From Prasinococcaceae sp. CCMP 1430 (Eukaryota; Prasinodermophyta; Palmophyllophyceae; Prasinococcales; Prasinococcaceae), in assembly GCA_013416795.1 (NCBI GenBank), contig RQSC01000032.1:63866-127865 (forward strand): a stretch of DNA of 64,000 nt, given 5' to 3'. The notes beneath the pieces were generated by a model. It had not been told where the DNA came from. It did not search any database and saw only the letters and a program-made list of their open reading frames with translations. Every line of letters begins with the position of its first letter. Within the stretch, counting starts at the first letter, position 1. Below are positions 9,715-19,010 of the stretch, piece after piece. The position numbers and the translations under genes are program-made.

Positions 9715-11382
9715 ATGCCAGTGCTGCAGGTCCCTGTGCTAAGCGCGGAGGGGCGCATCCTGGGCCGCACCCATCCGCAGCCCATGGCGCTCTCCAGTCA
9801 GCCCCTCGTCAGCTCGCGCCGCTCGTGGCTTGGTGCGCGCGGTCGGGGCATACGCCTGCGGCCTCGCTCCCAGGGTGATAGCAGCGGTGGGGGGCGGAGC
9901 GGCGGGGGCGGTGACGACGCCGGAGGTGGTGGTAGCGGCAGGTACCGCCTTCGCGCGAGCGCGCGCCGGCGGCGCCGACGCGCACCAGGAGCGCCGCCGC
10001 AGGCTCCGCCGCCGGCGGGAGATGGCGGGGTGCAGCGTGCCGAGGAGCAGACCGCACAAGCAGTGCAGGCTCGCGAGCGCCTGCGCGCGAGCGGCTGGGC
10101 GGAGGCACCGGCGGCGGTTGGGGGCTGGGCTGACGATGCGCGCTCGCACCAGGGTGCGGGCGCCCGCATGTCGGAGGTGCAGCAGATGGGGCGTTGGGAG
10201 GATGACCAGGAGGAGGAGGCGATTCCGCCGCGGCAGCCACGCGACAGGGTGGGCGAAGGGCGAGGGCGCAGACGCGTGCTGTACGCAGACGGCGCGCTGG
10301 GCACTGCACAGCGCGCCGGCGACTGGCTCGACGCCGCCGCAGAGCGCATCGCGCTCGCAGCGGCGCCAAACGCAACACAGCGCACCGCGCGAGCCACGCG
10401 CGCTCTCGTGAAAGGCGGCCTGGTGCTTGGCGCGCTCACGCTGCTCAAGGGCGTCGCAAGTGCCGCGTATGGTGCCGTGGCGCTCGCTGTCGCGTGCGGC
10501 GTTGCCCTGAACGCATGGCTCGCCGTCAGTGCCCGCGACGGCGCCGCGCGGGCACCGCCCCCCGCTGCCGACTTGCGCGGACGCCGAACGCCACCGCCCG
10601 CGCGGGAGGCTCAGGGCTACGACTACGTTCCTCAGCCGCAACGTGCGCGATCACAGTCGCGAGCGCCGTCCGCCGCGGAGGCCTGGACGTACGCAGAGGG
10701 TCCGCGAGGCGCGCAATCGGCCGGGGCTGCGCCCGCCGCAGCCGCTGCTGGGTTGTCGTACGCCACGTGGCTGAGTGAAAGCGACGAGGGCGACGCCATC
10801 AGCGAACATGAAGGAGCCGGCGTAGGCGACGGGACAAGCTGGAGTGACGTAGGTGGCAGCGACCTCGGCACTCGTTCTCGCAGCGAGGGGGGTGGATGGA
10901 CGAGCAGCGACAATGGCAACGAAGGTGGCCGAGACCTCTTCGACGGGATCGGCGATGGGGAGGGGTATGGTGACGGCGGCGATGGTAGCTCGGTGGCCGA
11001 GGAGCTGCGCTCGACCTCGGCATCCGCGGCCAATGCACTGCGTTCAGCTCTTGAGGACGGCCGTGATGCAGCTGAGACGGCGGTCTCGGCGGCCGAGTCT
11101 GCCGCAAAATCAGCGGCTGCTGCGGCCACGGCTGCCGCCGACGCGGCCCTGGACGCCGACACGGTGGTGCGAGACGCCACTAGCGCCGTGAGCGCAACCG
11201 TCGAGTTCTGGAAGGGCCGATTTGCCGAGCGCTTCGACGGACTCGGTGGCGGTGCCGACGTTAGTGGCGCGGGCGGTGACCTCGATTTTGACTACCGCGC
11301 CGATGACTGGGCGCCTGGCGAGGGCGACAAGCGCGGCGGCCAAAGCGGCGCGGAGGGCAGCAGCGGCAAAGCTGGGCGCTGA
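9715..11382 (+). CDS. Hypothetical Ala/Gly-rich protein with one membrane segment
   Basis: Not recognised. From the ATG at 9715 the frame gives 555 residues; a start at 9784 (MALSSQPLVSSRRSWLGARG) is equally possible and looks like a plastid or mitochondrial targeting peptide. A Gly-rich and basic stretch follows, then an acidic patch (WEDDQEEEAIPPRQ), then one strong hydrophobic hairpin around residues 240-280 (VLGALTLLKGVASAAYGAVA). After that come a Pro/Arg region, an acidic Ser/Gly region (about 10770-11000) and an Ala-rich helix (about 11000-11200) likely to form a coiled coil, ending near VEFWKGRFAERFDGL. An overlapping open frame at 9830-10411 is also hydrophobic at its start, so an undetected intron in the first 400 bases cannot be excluded. 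Confidence 0.45.
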   Translation: MPVLQVPVLSAEGRILGRTHPQPMALSSQPLVSSRRSWLGARGRGIRLRPRSQGDSSGGGRSGGGGDDAGGGGSGRYRLRASARRRRRRAPGAPPQAPPPAGDGGVQRAEEQTAQAVQARERLRASGWAEAPAAVGGWADDARSHQGAGARMSEVQQMGRWEDDQEEEAIPPRQPRDRVGEGRGRRRVLYADGALGTAQRAGDWLDAAAERIALAAAPNATQRTARATRALVKGGLVLGALTLLKGVASAAYGAVALAVACGVALNAWLAVSARDGAARAPPPAADLRGRRTPPPAREAQGYDYVPQPQRARSQSRAPSAAEAWTYAEGPRGAQSAGAAPAAAAAGLSYATWLSESDEGDAISEHEGAGVGDGTSWSDVGGSDLGTRSRSEGGGWTSSDNGNEGGRDLFDGIGDGEGYGDGGDGSSVAEELRSTSASAANALRSALEDGRDAAETAVSAAESAAKSAAAAATAAADAALDADTVVRDATSAVSATVEFWKGRFAERFDGLGGGADVSGAGGDLDFDYRADDWAPGEGDKRGGQSGAEGSSGKAGR

Positions 11383-11539
11383 GGAGGCCATGGCCTTGAG
11401 CAAGCTCTCAGACAAAACATAATACCCAACCGTGCGGAAGGATCCCTGCGCGCGTGCGATGTCGCGGCGACTGAAGCGCGCGTGCGGAATATGATGCATG
11501 TACGAGCATTACAGCTGCTACGCGCTCGCGCGCGCGTTA

Positions 11540-12345
11540 TCAGCGGCCGAGATGGAACTCATCCACCAGCTCCAGCCAAGTCTTGAGGATGGCCTTGCCC
11601 TCGGGAGTGATTATCGACTCTGTGTGCCGCAGCGAACATGGGGTATCAGCTTCGCGCGTCAGCGAGCTAGGAGTGAGGGTGCGGCGTGGGACACGCGCGA
11701 TCGCGGCGACGCAGCCACAGCAAGGGACACGAGGGAAGGGGGGGGAGGGGGCAACGCCCGTTCTGGAGCACACTCACGGGCACTTTCCCCGCCGCGCTCG
11801 CGTGCGCTCTCACGCACCTGGGTGAAACTGCACTCCATGTATCGGTAGCGTCCTGTGGCGCAGCGCCATGACCATCCCGTCATCTGACCACGCGGTGGGC
11901 TCCAGATCCTCGGGAAAGGTCTCCTTGTCGACCACAAGGGAGTGGTAGCGCGCAGCCATGAAGGGCTGCGGCATGTCGCGCAGCACGCCGAGGCCCTCGT
12001 GGTTTACCATGCTGGTCTTCCCGTGCATCACCCCCACTGGCGCGCGCGTCACCTTGCCGCCGTACGCCTGCCCGATGCATTGGTGCCCCATGCAAATCCC
12101 CATCACCGGTGTGTGCTTGCCCACTTGCGTGCACACGCCCAGGCTGATGCCGCTGTCCTCGGGCGCGCCCGGGCCGGGCGAGATCAGCACGGCCCGGGGC
12201 TGCAGGGACGCCGCACGGTAGGAGCGCGGTGGGGCGCGTGCGGGATGTGGGGGCAGGGGGCGGGGGGCGGTTGGGGTCGAGGGAGGGGTCGGAGGCGAGA
12301 CAAGGGTGTCAGAGGCAGCACGCGTGATCGAGGCGCGCCAGAACG

Positions 12346-12379
<34 letters not shown>

Positions 12380-12573
12380 CGAGAGCGCAGCGCGCCCCCG
12401 CACTCGCTCGCCTCTCTCCGTTGTGTGCGCACCTTGGCGGCCTCCAGCTCCTCGAGCGTGATTTCGTCGTTTCGGACGACGTCGAAGTCGCAACCGAGGT
12501 CACCCAGGTACTGGCACACGTTGTACGTGAAGCTGTCGTAGTTGTCCACCACCACGACCACGCCTTCGCGCAC
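11540..12573 (-). CDS. trpG: Anthranilate synthase component II (glutamine amidotransferase)
   Basis: Glutaminase subunit that feeds ammonia to anthranilate synthase in tryptophan synthesis; probably plastid-targeted. Exons: 12573-12433 (5' end not fixed), 12199-11818, 11619-11540; joins are in frame and give [16 protein letters not shown] and [12 protein letters not shown]. Class I amidotransferase motifs are present: [14 protein letters not shown], the P-loop-like [12 protein letters not shown], nucleophile Cys in GICMGHQ, and the His/Glu pair in GVQFHPE-S. Position 12573 is a GTG at the edge of similarity; an alanine-rich frame continues upstream without an ATG, so the true start or a transit-peptide exon lies upstream, overlapping the divergent DUF1244 gene. 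Intron 1 contains a 31-base G run (12349-12379) when read on the plus strand. Confidence 0.9.
12349..12379. repeat. 31-base poly-G tract in trpG intron 1
   Basis: An uninterrupted run of 31 G on the plus strand (C on the transcribed trpG strand), inside the first trpG intron. Seen directly. Such runs are unstable and prone to assembly length error. Confidence 0.9.
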
Positions 12574-12653
12574 CGGCGGCGCGGCCGCCGCGGCCGCCGC
12601 GCACCTCGCAGCGCGCCACAGCGCGGCGGGGGGTGGGGTGTACCGGGCTCGCG

Positions 12654-13436
12654 ATGGACGCGGCGCAGCGGCAGGCCGCCGAGGCGGCGGCCTTCCGGTC
12701 GCTGGTGGCGCACCTGGACGCGTGCGGCGGCGCGGTGCAGAACATCGACCTCATGAACCTGGCGGGCTTCTGCCGCAACTGCCTGTCGAAGTGGTACCTC
12801 GCGGGCGCGCGCGCGGCCGGCGCGGCGGGCCTCACGTACGACGACGCGTGCGTGGCCGTCTACGGCGAGCCGTACGCCGACTGGAAGAAGAAGCACCAGA
12901 AGAAGGCCACCGCCGAGCAGCTGGAGCTCTTCGAGCGGATGAAGGCCATGCACGCCCAGCACGACCCCGCGCTCACCGCGCCCCCCCCGCCGCCCGCCGC
13001 CGCGCCTTGTGACCCCCGGGTCCTCGCGCGCCGCACGGCCAGCGCGCCGACGCGCGCGTACTCTGTGCAGGCTGTAGACCCTCCTCCCCCCCAAAAATGC
13101 ACGCGTTCTCAGCCTCGCGCTTCGACGTCCAAAGTGCCGACGCGAAGCTCGCGGAGCGCTTCCGCACACGTGCACAACGAGCCTGCGTCCCTCCCTCGCA
13201 ATCAAAAGCTGGCCAGAGGCTTGCGCACCGGAGTCGAATGGGACGAGAGGATGCGTTTAGCCGATCGGACCGCGGCCAAACGTACCATCCGGATGGTACA
13301 GTACAGGACCGTCCGGGATGGTATGCACAGTATGTATTGTACCATCGATGGTAGACTTCCGGAGGAGACTTCCGGAGGGTTCAGGTTCGCTGGCGTAGAC
13401 CCGGTCATTCCCAACGACGGACCGGGTTCAAAGTAG
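12654..13436 (+). CDS. DUF1244-domain protein
   Basis: Member of the small DUF1244 family, otherwise known mainly from proteobacteria and of unknown function. The domain spans about residues 1-105 from the ATG at 12654 ([20 protein letters not shown]) with the diagnostic core [19 protein letters not shown] and then [20 protein letters not shown]. Bacterial members are about 100 residues, so the natural end should be near 12960. The frame nevertheless stays open to 13436, through a Pro-rich stretch and then through the palindromic repeat at 13282-13353. I suspect an unrecognised splice donor near 13007 (CTTGTGACC) or a disordered tail; the 3' end is therefore uncertain. Its ATG is only 81 bases from the first recognisable trpG codon on the other strand, so the two 5' regions overlap. 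Confidence 0.75.
   Translation: MDAAQRQAAEAAAFRSLVAHLDACGGAVQNIDLMNLAGFCRNCLSKWYLAGARAAGAAGLTYDDACVAVYGEPYADWKKKHQKKATAEQLELFERMKAMHAQHDPALTAPPPPPAAAPCDPRVLARRTASAPTRAYSVQAVDPPPPQKCTRSQPRASTSKVPTRSSRSASAHVHNEPASLPRNQKLARGLRTGVEWDERMRLADRTAAKRTIRMVQYRTVRDGMHSMYCTIDGRLPEETSGGFRFAGVDPVIPNDGPGSK
13282..13353. repeat. Two adjacent TACCATC palindromes
   Basis: GTACCATCCGGATGGTAC at 13282-13299 is a perfect 18-bp palindrome. TACCATCGATGGTA at 13340-13353 is a perfect 14-bp palindrome with the same core. Between them lies GGATGGTA at 13316-13323. Near-identical copies occur at 25738-25755, and half-copies at 2821-2833 and 25877-25889. Confidence 0.85.
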
Positions 13437-14094
13437 GCACACCGCGCTCTCCTTACCACGCCCCCACCAAACATCAAAGCCTCCTTCCTTGGCTGGGGTG
13501 TGCGCGAGCGGTGTTGTGATGGCCCGGCTGCGTGTCGTCCGGCTGGGCTCCCTTTCCGTTCAGCCCACGCGCGGATCCGGATCTCCAGCGGCGCGGCCCT
13601 GGCTGGCGGCGCGCGCCCCGCCCCGGGAGAGAGTGGTCAGACCGGGGTGATCCGATCGGATCGAACCGGGTGTTCGCGCGAAGACCGGGTGTAAACGGTG
13701 AACTTTCTGTAGTCCCATGAGCGCGCGGCGCGCGGTGTCAGGCGGCCGGCCGGGGCCACAGCGCAATCTTATCCGCTGTCGGTCCGGCGGACGGCCGTGG
13801 CGCGCGCAGCAGCCGCCGCGCCCGGGGCAGCGCACCTCAGTCTGCTGGGAGTGGCGGGGGCGGGCGAGCGCCTTCCTCGCGAGAGAGATGGGCAAGTTCA
13901 ACGGGGGTCCCCAACCCCAAGTGTCCCTTGAGCCTAGCGAGGGAAGGGCAAAGGGGAAGGCCCAGCGGGGCCCGGTGCGCATGTGTGAACGGTAGCGCGC
14001 GCGCGCGCGCACGCGTGGCGCGGCGCACGGGCGACGGCGCGACGACGTGCAGCGCCGTGCCGGCGCCGCGCCGCGCCGCGCGGGCGCGCGCTGC
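13437..14094. other. Intergenic, no gene seen
   Basis: About 660 GC-rich bases between the DUF1244 frame and the small two-exon gene. It includes a GCGC run at 13996-14010. Several frames are open together but none shows a domain. The 5' UTR of the small gene must lie at the right end. Confidence 0.45.
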
Positions 14095-14616
14095 ATGGCT
14101 GGCAAGAAGGAGAAGCAGAGCTTCATGGACTGTGCGTTGGCGCGCCGCTGCGGCTGACTGGCGCGTGGTACTCCGCAGAGCGCGCGTGCGGCGGAGTGTG
14201 CGGCGCTGTGGGCGTGCGAGCGGGAGGGCAGCGCGCACAAATGCGGCGCCCACCGCCCGGCACCTGGCCCGTTGTGGGCACCTGGCCCGGCCCAGGAGGG
14301 CCCGGCCCAGGCGCCGGTGGAAACGCGGCCTCGGGCTTGCGCGCTCGTTTTTGTCGCGCTTGCGCGCGACGCGTAGCCATAGCTGACCTGTACATGCGCC
14401 CGCTGGCTCACTCGCTCCGCAGGGTTCATGGAGGCTGCCGTGAAGGACTCGAGCGCGTACGCCGGCTACGAGAGCGAGCTCAAGAGCAAGGAGTCTATCG
14501 CGCAGTTTGGCAAGTTCAAGGCTGACGCCGCTAAGGCCAAGGCCGCGCAGAAGGGCAAGTCCCCCTCTATCCTGAGCGGACTGTTCTCCTCGGGTGGCGT
14601 TGTATTCAAGAAGTGA
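14095..14616 (+). CDS. Small two-exon lysine-rich protein, 76 residues
   Basis: Not recognised. Exon 1 is 14095-14131 (MAGKKEKQSFMD plus one base) and exon 2 is 14423-14616. The intron begins GTGCGTTGG and ends CTCCGCAG, and the split codon T|GG makes Trp13. The joined product reads SFMDWFMEAAVKDSSAYAGY, then a Lys/Ala helix, and ends SILSGLFSSGGVVFKK. It is 76 residues, basic, with no membrane segment and with the strong G/C third-position bias of neighbouring genes. Good splice signals and exact phase make a real gene likely. No function is proposed. Confidence 0.65.
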
Positions 14617-14861
14617 GCGGCGCGCACGGCGGCAGCGGATGCGCGACCGGCGCAGCACTGTCTGAGTTGAGCCCATGCATTGCGTGGCGCGGGCGCTCCC
14701 GACGGCACACTGAGACTACGTGTACACGATACGAGTATTTCAGAAATAAATCGTTGCGGCCGACCGTCTGCGCCCGGCGCTGCGAGCGTCCACGTCCGTG
14801 GCGCGGCCGCGCTGCGAGCGCGCGCCGCGACTTTCCCTCGCCTCGACCGAGCCTCGCTGGA

Positions 14862-16583
14862 TCACTTCGTCCGCGGCTGGCGACCCTCGATAGCCAGCAG
14901 CTTGTCAATGGCGCCGTCTTTGTTGTACTCAGCGACCACGCGCTTGGCGGTCTCGGGTATGTGTGCCTCGGCGTGCTTCGGGGAGAAGTGCCTCTTGACG
15001 TAGAGATAGTTGCGGATGGTGTGGTAGTCGAGCGAGTACCTGCCGAACTCAAGACCCTTCGGACCGATCTTCTCGAGCGCCCATGCAAGTACGCGTCCGG
15101 CGACGATGGGCATGGGCTTCTCCGGGCCCATTCCGAAAGCCGCGTCGTCGTCCGCCTCCACTGTCTGCATCACGAACGCACGGCGATCGCCGCTGCTCAC
15201 CGTCGGCAAACTTCGCGCGCGCACGTGTCAGGGGCGACGGTGGCGGGGGGGCGCGTGCGCACGACAGGCGGCATCGCACACCGGCAAGCTGGCGCACGCT
15301 CACATGTACATGTCCTTGGCCACCATGTCGAACATTTCACGTCCGCGCCTGTTGCGAATTGTCACGTACTGCGGATGCTCGGTCATATCCACGCCGTACC
15401 ATGGGACGCCCACTGCGGGCGCGGGCGCCAGCGAGCGAGCGGGCGCGCCAGGCGTGTGCGGGTTGTGCGGCAGGGAGAGACGTCGAGAGTGGCGCACGCC
15501 GTCAGCGTATGAGCGGCGGGCGGTCTGCCGCGGGGCACTTGTCTAGTGCGCAGGCAGCGCATGCAACGCACTGTATCCGACCACCATGTCAGCCAGGTTG
15601 TTGGGATAGTCAAAGCACGAGTAGCACGAGGGCGCGATGACATCCCTCAGATCGTTCGCTGGGAGGCTGAAGTACGGGACCTTCTCCGTGCGGCCGTCCT
15701 CGTGCTTGAGGTGCACGTTGTAATCCTGCATGAACTCGTAGTGCTTGACTGTCGCCGGATCGTCCGAGGCCGCGTTAAGGAACGTGTCCAGCGCTCCGGG
15801 CGGGCCGTTGTCTGTGCAGTTGGTGCCCAGCACGTAGAGCTCGTCGAGCTGCAGGTACTTCTCGACCGACCGAAGCGCCTGCACGGCGCAGCCCACGCCT
15901 ATGAAGAGCAGCTTCTTTATGCCTCGGGCCTCTACCTCTGCCAGTACGCTCAAGTTCGGGGAAATCGAGGGCTTGACGCCCCTCGAAGCCATGATGTCCT
16001 CCTCTGTGAGCGCCAGCACGGGCTTGGGCGCGCGCGGGTCGTCGTCCTGCCCCTGGACGCACACGACGCCCTCGACCTTCCCGCTGCGGAGCATCTCCAG
16101 CGCGACGCTGGTCACGATGCCCGTCCATTGCGCCCCCTCCACCGCGCGCCGCCGCCGCGCGTAGAGCAGCTCCTCGTGAACCCCAAAGTGCTTCGTGTCC
16201 TCGCACGCCACGTCGCGTGCCTTGCCGTGCACGCGCTCCTCCATGGCCTCGATTCGGCTCATGCCGTCGCCAATGAAAGGGCACGACTCCTTGACGTGTG
16301 CGATGTAGTACGTGTCGCACACGCCACAGCGCGAGCAGTGCTCCCGGGCGGGGTAGACACCGCCCGGCTTGATCGGCCTTGCTCGCGACCGCCAGTCCCT
16401 TTCTCCCGCGCCCTTGCTGCTCCCACCGACCGCCTCCCCGCCAGTCGTCACCGCCGCTGCGCGCCGCCGCGCCGTCCCCCAACCCCAAGTCTGCCGCCCC
16501 AAGCAATGACCGCCACGCTGCGGCGCCGCGCGCACCGCCGTGCACGCCGCCGCAGCCGGGAGGGACGCCACGCTCGTAGCCAT
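14862..16583 (-). CDS. HCAR / F-DVR (BciB) family chlorophyll reductase
   Basis: Plastid Fe-S flavoprotein of the FrhB family that includes 7-hydroxymethyl chlorophyll a reductase and the ferredoxin-dependent 8-vinyl reductase of (proto)chlorophyllide. Exons: 16583-15572, 15412-15304, 15210-14862; all GT-AG, with a start-like ATG codon rebuilt as A|TG at the first junction (VVGY-MGVPWYG) and I at the second (KDMY-I-LPTVSSGDRR). Product 489 residues. The N-terminus MATSVASLPAAAACTAVRAA is a good transit peptide. Cluster-binding CSRCGVC and the following DTYYIAHVKESCPFIGDGMS, plus PSCYSCFDY and GPKGLEFGRYSLDYHTIRNY, fit the family. In an alga without chlorophyll b the 8-vinyl reductase role is the likelier of the two; sequence alone does not decide. 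Confidence 0.88.
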
Positions 16584-16903
16584 CCTCGCCCTGCCTTGAG
16601 CCCTCCCGCTGCCCCCCTGGCGAGGCCCGCCCCGCTGGCGCCGCGCTGCGCGCCTGGAGTGACCGCGCGCCCGCCGGTGCATTTGGGTTGGCACGTCCCT
16701 TTTTTTTCCCTCGTCAGGCACAGGGCACAGCCCGCGTCCCGCGACGTACGCTGTGGCGGACGCTGATGACTGATGATCAAATGAGGTTGACGTGTCTCAA
16801 CGTGACGAAATCCGTTAAAACTGTGCGCGCTGTGCGCGTTTCGTGGCGGCGCGCAGGGCGAGCGGCACTCTCCTAACTAATATGGTGCTGCTCTCGCCTG
16901 GGC
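16584..16903. other. Intergenic with CTCATTTGAT-type motif
   Basis: About 320 bases between the reductase start and the end of the 2OG oxygenase gene. The stretch TGATCAAATGAGGTTGAC (16774-16791) is the reverse complement of a motif found twice at 25.5-25.9 kb. The rest is unremarkable; the frame upstream of 16583 stays open to 16721 but looks like UTR. Confidence 0.5.
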
Positions 16904-18271
16904 TCACAGCGTCTTGGGCAGCACGCTGCCACTGGCGCCACCGTTGCCACCCCAGCAGCTGGATGGCGCCAGCAGCGTCACGGCTAGCAGGGCCACGCCT
17001 GCGATGACGAGGCCGCCGCCGAGCCAGCGCTGCCAGCCTGAGGTGGCTCCCCTCCCGAGCACCCCCACCGCCGAGGTGGAGGTCTCGCGCACGTTGCGGC
17101 GGCTAATGAGCTCATGGGCGACGTCTGTGGCCTGAGCGCTTTCCTCGGCTGCCGCATGGGCCTGCCTGAGGCGCTGGGCGCCCTCGCGGAGCCGCGCGGC
17201 GGCCTCGTCAGACTCTCGGGTGGGGTCGAGCAGCGGGTCGTGCGGCCAGCCTCGGCGGTCGCGCTGGCGACGCATTGTGTCAGCGATCATCTGCTCGCGC
17301 TCCGGCGTTCCGATCTTCGTCCCGTTGAGCAGCGACAAGTCCACAGTCGACTCGTCCTCAAAGCCGGGAAGGCCGAGTTTATAATACGGCGGAACTGCCG
17401 CGATCGCCGCATCGAGCGTGATGTTCCACGGGACCGGGGAGAAGTGCAGAAAGGCGTTGGCGTACCAAGCACCCCTGAGCACGGTGGGGCGGGCGTGCAC
17501 GAGCTTGCCGCCCTCGTAGTGGAGCATCTCGCCTGCGTCCAAATTCACGGCGTGGTACCGGCCAAAGTGATCCCTGAGCACGAGCGGCCATGGTTCGAGG
17601 ATGTCGTGGGCGATGTGCAAGACAGAGCTGATGATGTGCGTCTCCTTTTTGTCGAGGTGCTGGGCTAGCACGGTCTGGTCGAAGTAGACCCTCACGCCGT
17701 ACAGCGCGTTGAACTGGAGCTTGCACTTGCACCAGCGCTCGTGGATGGGCTGCAGCGTCTCGATGATCTCCTTCTGCAGCTCCTTTGGCAGCCAGATCAT
17801 GGCAGGGAGGGCTGCGCGCGAGGTGATTGCCGAGGACGGATCCGTCACTCCCTCCTCAATCTTCATCTTGTCCACGTTGTCGTGCACAAACTTGTAGAGC
17901 TTGTTGTAGAGAGGCCTCGGCATCTCTTCCACCTGCAAGCCTTTGGCCGTCATATTTGGTATGAAGAGCTCCTGTCCGAACACGCGCCAGTTATCGAAGC
18001 GCTTGTTGGGATCCATCTCCTTCATGAGCTCGGCCTCGCGCTGGGCGAGTTCGCGCGGGTCGCGGAAGTTGTACGGCGAGTCCAGTGGCCACTCGTGCCC
18101 CCAGTTCCGGTAGTACTTCGCATCTCGCTCCGTGCTGTCCCAGCCCGCCGAGTGCGCCTTGGGTGCGCTCGTGACGAGCAGGAGGAAGGCGAAGAGCAGC
18201 GCCCCGGTCGCGGCAGCCGCCCGTTGACAAGCACCGCCTCGTCGCGCTCGACGCGCTGGCAGCGCGGCCAT
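16904..18271 (-). CDS. Prolyl 4-hydroxylase-like 2OG-Fe(II) dioxygenase, secretory
   Basis: Probable 2-oxoglutarate/Fe(II) dioxygenase acting in the ER/Golgi lumen, 455 residues from the ATG at 18271. The N-terminus has a basic stretch then a signal sequence (GALLFAFLLLVTSAPKAHSA). The core (about residues 190-280) has VYFDQTVLAQHLDKKETHII, with His-Leu-Asp as the HxD metal pair, then MLHYEGGKLVHARPTVLRGA, where the second His and the following Arg fit the distal His and 2-oxoglutarate-binding base. A C-terminal membrane helix (GGGLVIAGVALLAVTLLAPS) would tether it. The substrate is unknown; hydroxylation of secreted proline-rich proteins is only a guess. The start is about 330 bases from a sequence gap, so the promoter is partly missing. 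Confidence 0.75.
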   Translation of the reverse strand: MAALPARRARRGGACQRAAAATGALLFAFLLLVTSAPKAHSAGWDSTERDAKYYRNWGHEWPLDSPYNFRDPRELAQREAELMKEMDPNKRFDNWRVFGQELFIPNMTAKGLQVEEMPRPLYNKLYKFVHDNVDKMKIEEGVTDPSSAITSRAALPAMIWLPKELQKEIIETLQPIHERWCKCKLQFNALYGVRVYFDQTVLAQHLDKKETHIISSVLHIAHDILEPWPLVLRDHFGRYHAVNLDAGEMLHYEGGKLVHARPTVLRGAWYANAFLHFSPVPWNITLDAAIAAVPPYYKLGLPGFEDESTVDLSLLNGTKIGTPEREQMIADTMRRQRDRRGWPHDPLLDPTRESDEAAARLREGAQRLRQAHAAAEESAQATDVAHELISRRNVRETSTSAVGVLGRGATSGWQRWLGGGLVIAGVALLAVTLLAPSSCWGGNGGASGSVLPKTL

Positions 18272-18414
18272 CGCGGACTCTGCCGGCACGCCCCCGCGAC
18301 AGCTGGAGTCGAGTCCCGATGCGCACTCAACACCCCTCTCGCAGCGATCGGGCGGGGGCGCCGCCACTCGCGCTGGGCCGCCGCGCCGCTCCTCGCCCGC
18401 CCGCGCGCCCGCCC

Positions 18415-18938
18415 NNNNNNNNNNNNNNNNNNNNNNNNNNNNNNNNNNNNNNNNNNNNNNNNNNNNNNNNNNNNNNNNNNNNNNNNNNNNNNNNNNNNNN
18501 NNNNNNNNNNNNNNNNNNNNNNNNNNNNNNNNNNNNNNNNNNNNNNNNNNNNNNNNNNNNNNNNNNNNNNNNNNNNNNNNNNNNNNNNNNNNNNNNNNNN
18601 NNNNNNNNNNNNNNNNNNNNNNNNNNNNNNNNNNNNNNNNNNNNNNNNNNNNNNNNNNNNNNNNNNNNNNNNNNNNNNNNNNNNNNNNNNNNNNNNNNNN
18701 NNNNNNNNNNNNNNNNNNNNNNNNNNNNNNNNNNNNNNNNNNNNNNNNNNNNNNNNNNNNNNNNNNNNNNNNNNNNNNNNNNNNNNNNNNNNNNNNNNNN
18801 NNNNNNNNNNNNNNNNNNNNNNNNNNNNNNNNNNNNNNNNNNNNNNNNNNNNNNNNNNNNNNNNNNNNNNNNNNNNNNNNNNNNNNNNNNNNNNNNNNNN
18901 NNNNNNNNNNNNNNNNNNNNNNNNNNNNNNNNNNNNNN
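18415..18938. other. Assembly gap (524 N)
   Basis: An unbroken run of N. It separates the 5' flank of the 2OG oxygenase gene from the 5' end of the CAF-1 gene and probably hides the CAF-1 start codon and promoter. The flanks are extremely GC-rich, which is a plausible reason for failed assembly. Confidence 0.99.
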
Positions 18939-19010
18939 GCGGCCGCCAAGGCGGTGGCGGTGGGGGGTGGCGATGCAGCGGGCGACGGCGGCGCGGAGAG
19001 CGCGGACGCG

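Noticed and set aside
7875-9878. 667-codon plus-strand open frame
   Set aside because: Antisense to the ARM/BTB gene; Ser/Ala/Arg-rich with no domain. Long antisense frames are expected where third positions are almost all G or C.
15546-16766. 406-codon plus-strand open frame
   Set aside because: Antisense to the HCAR/F-DVR gene, whose three exons match the family throughout.
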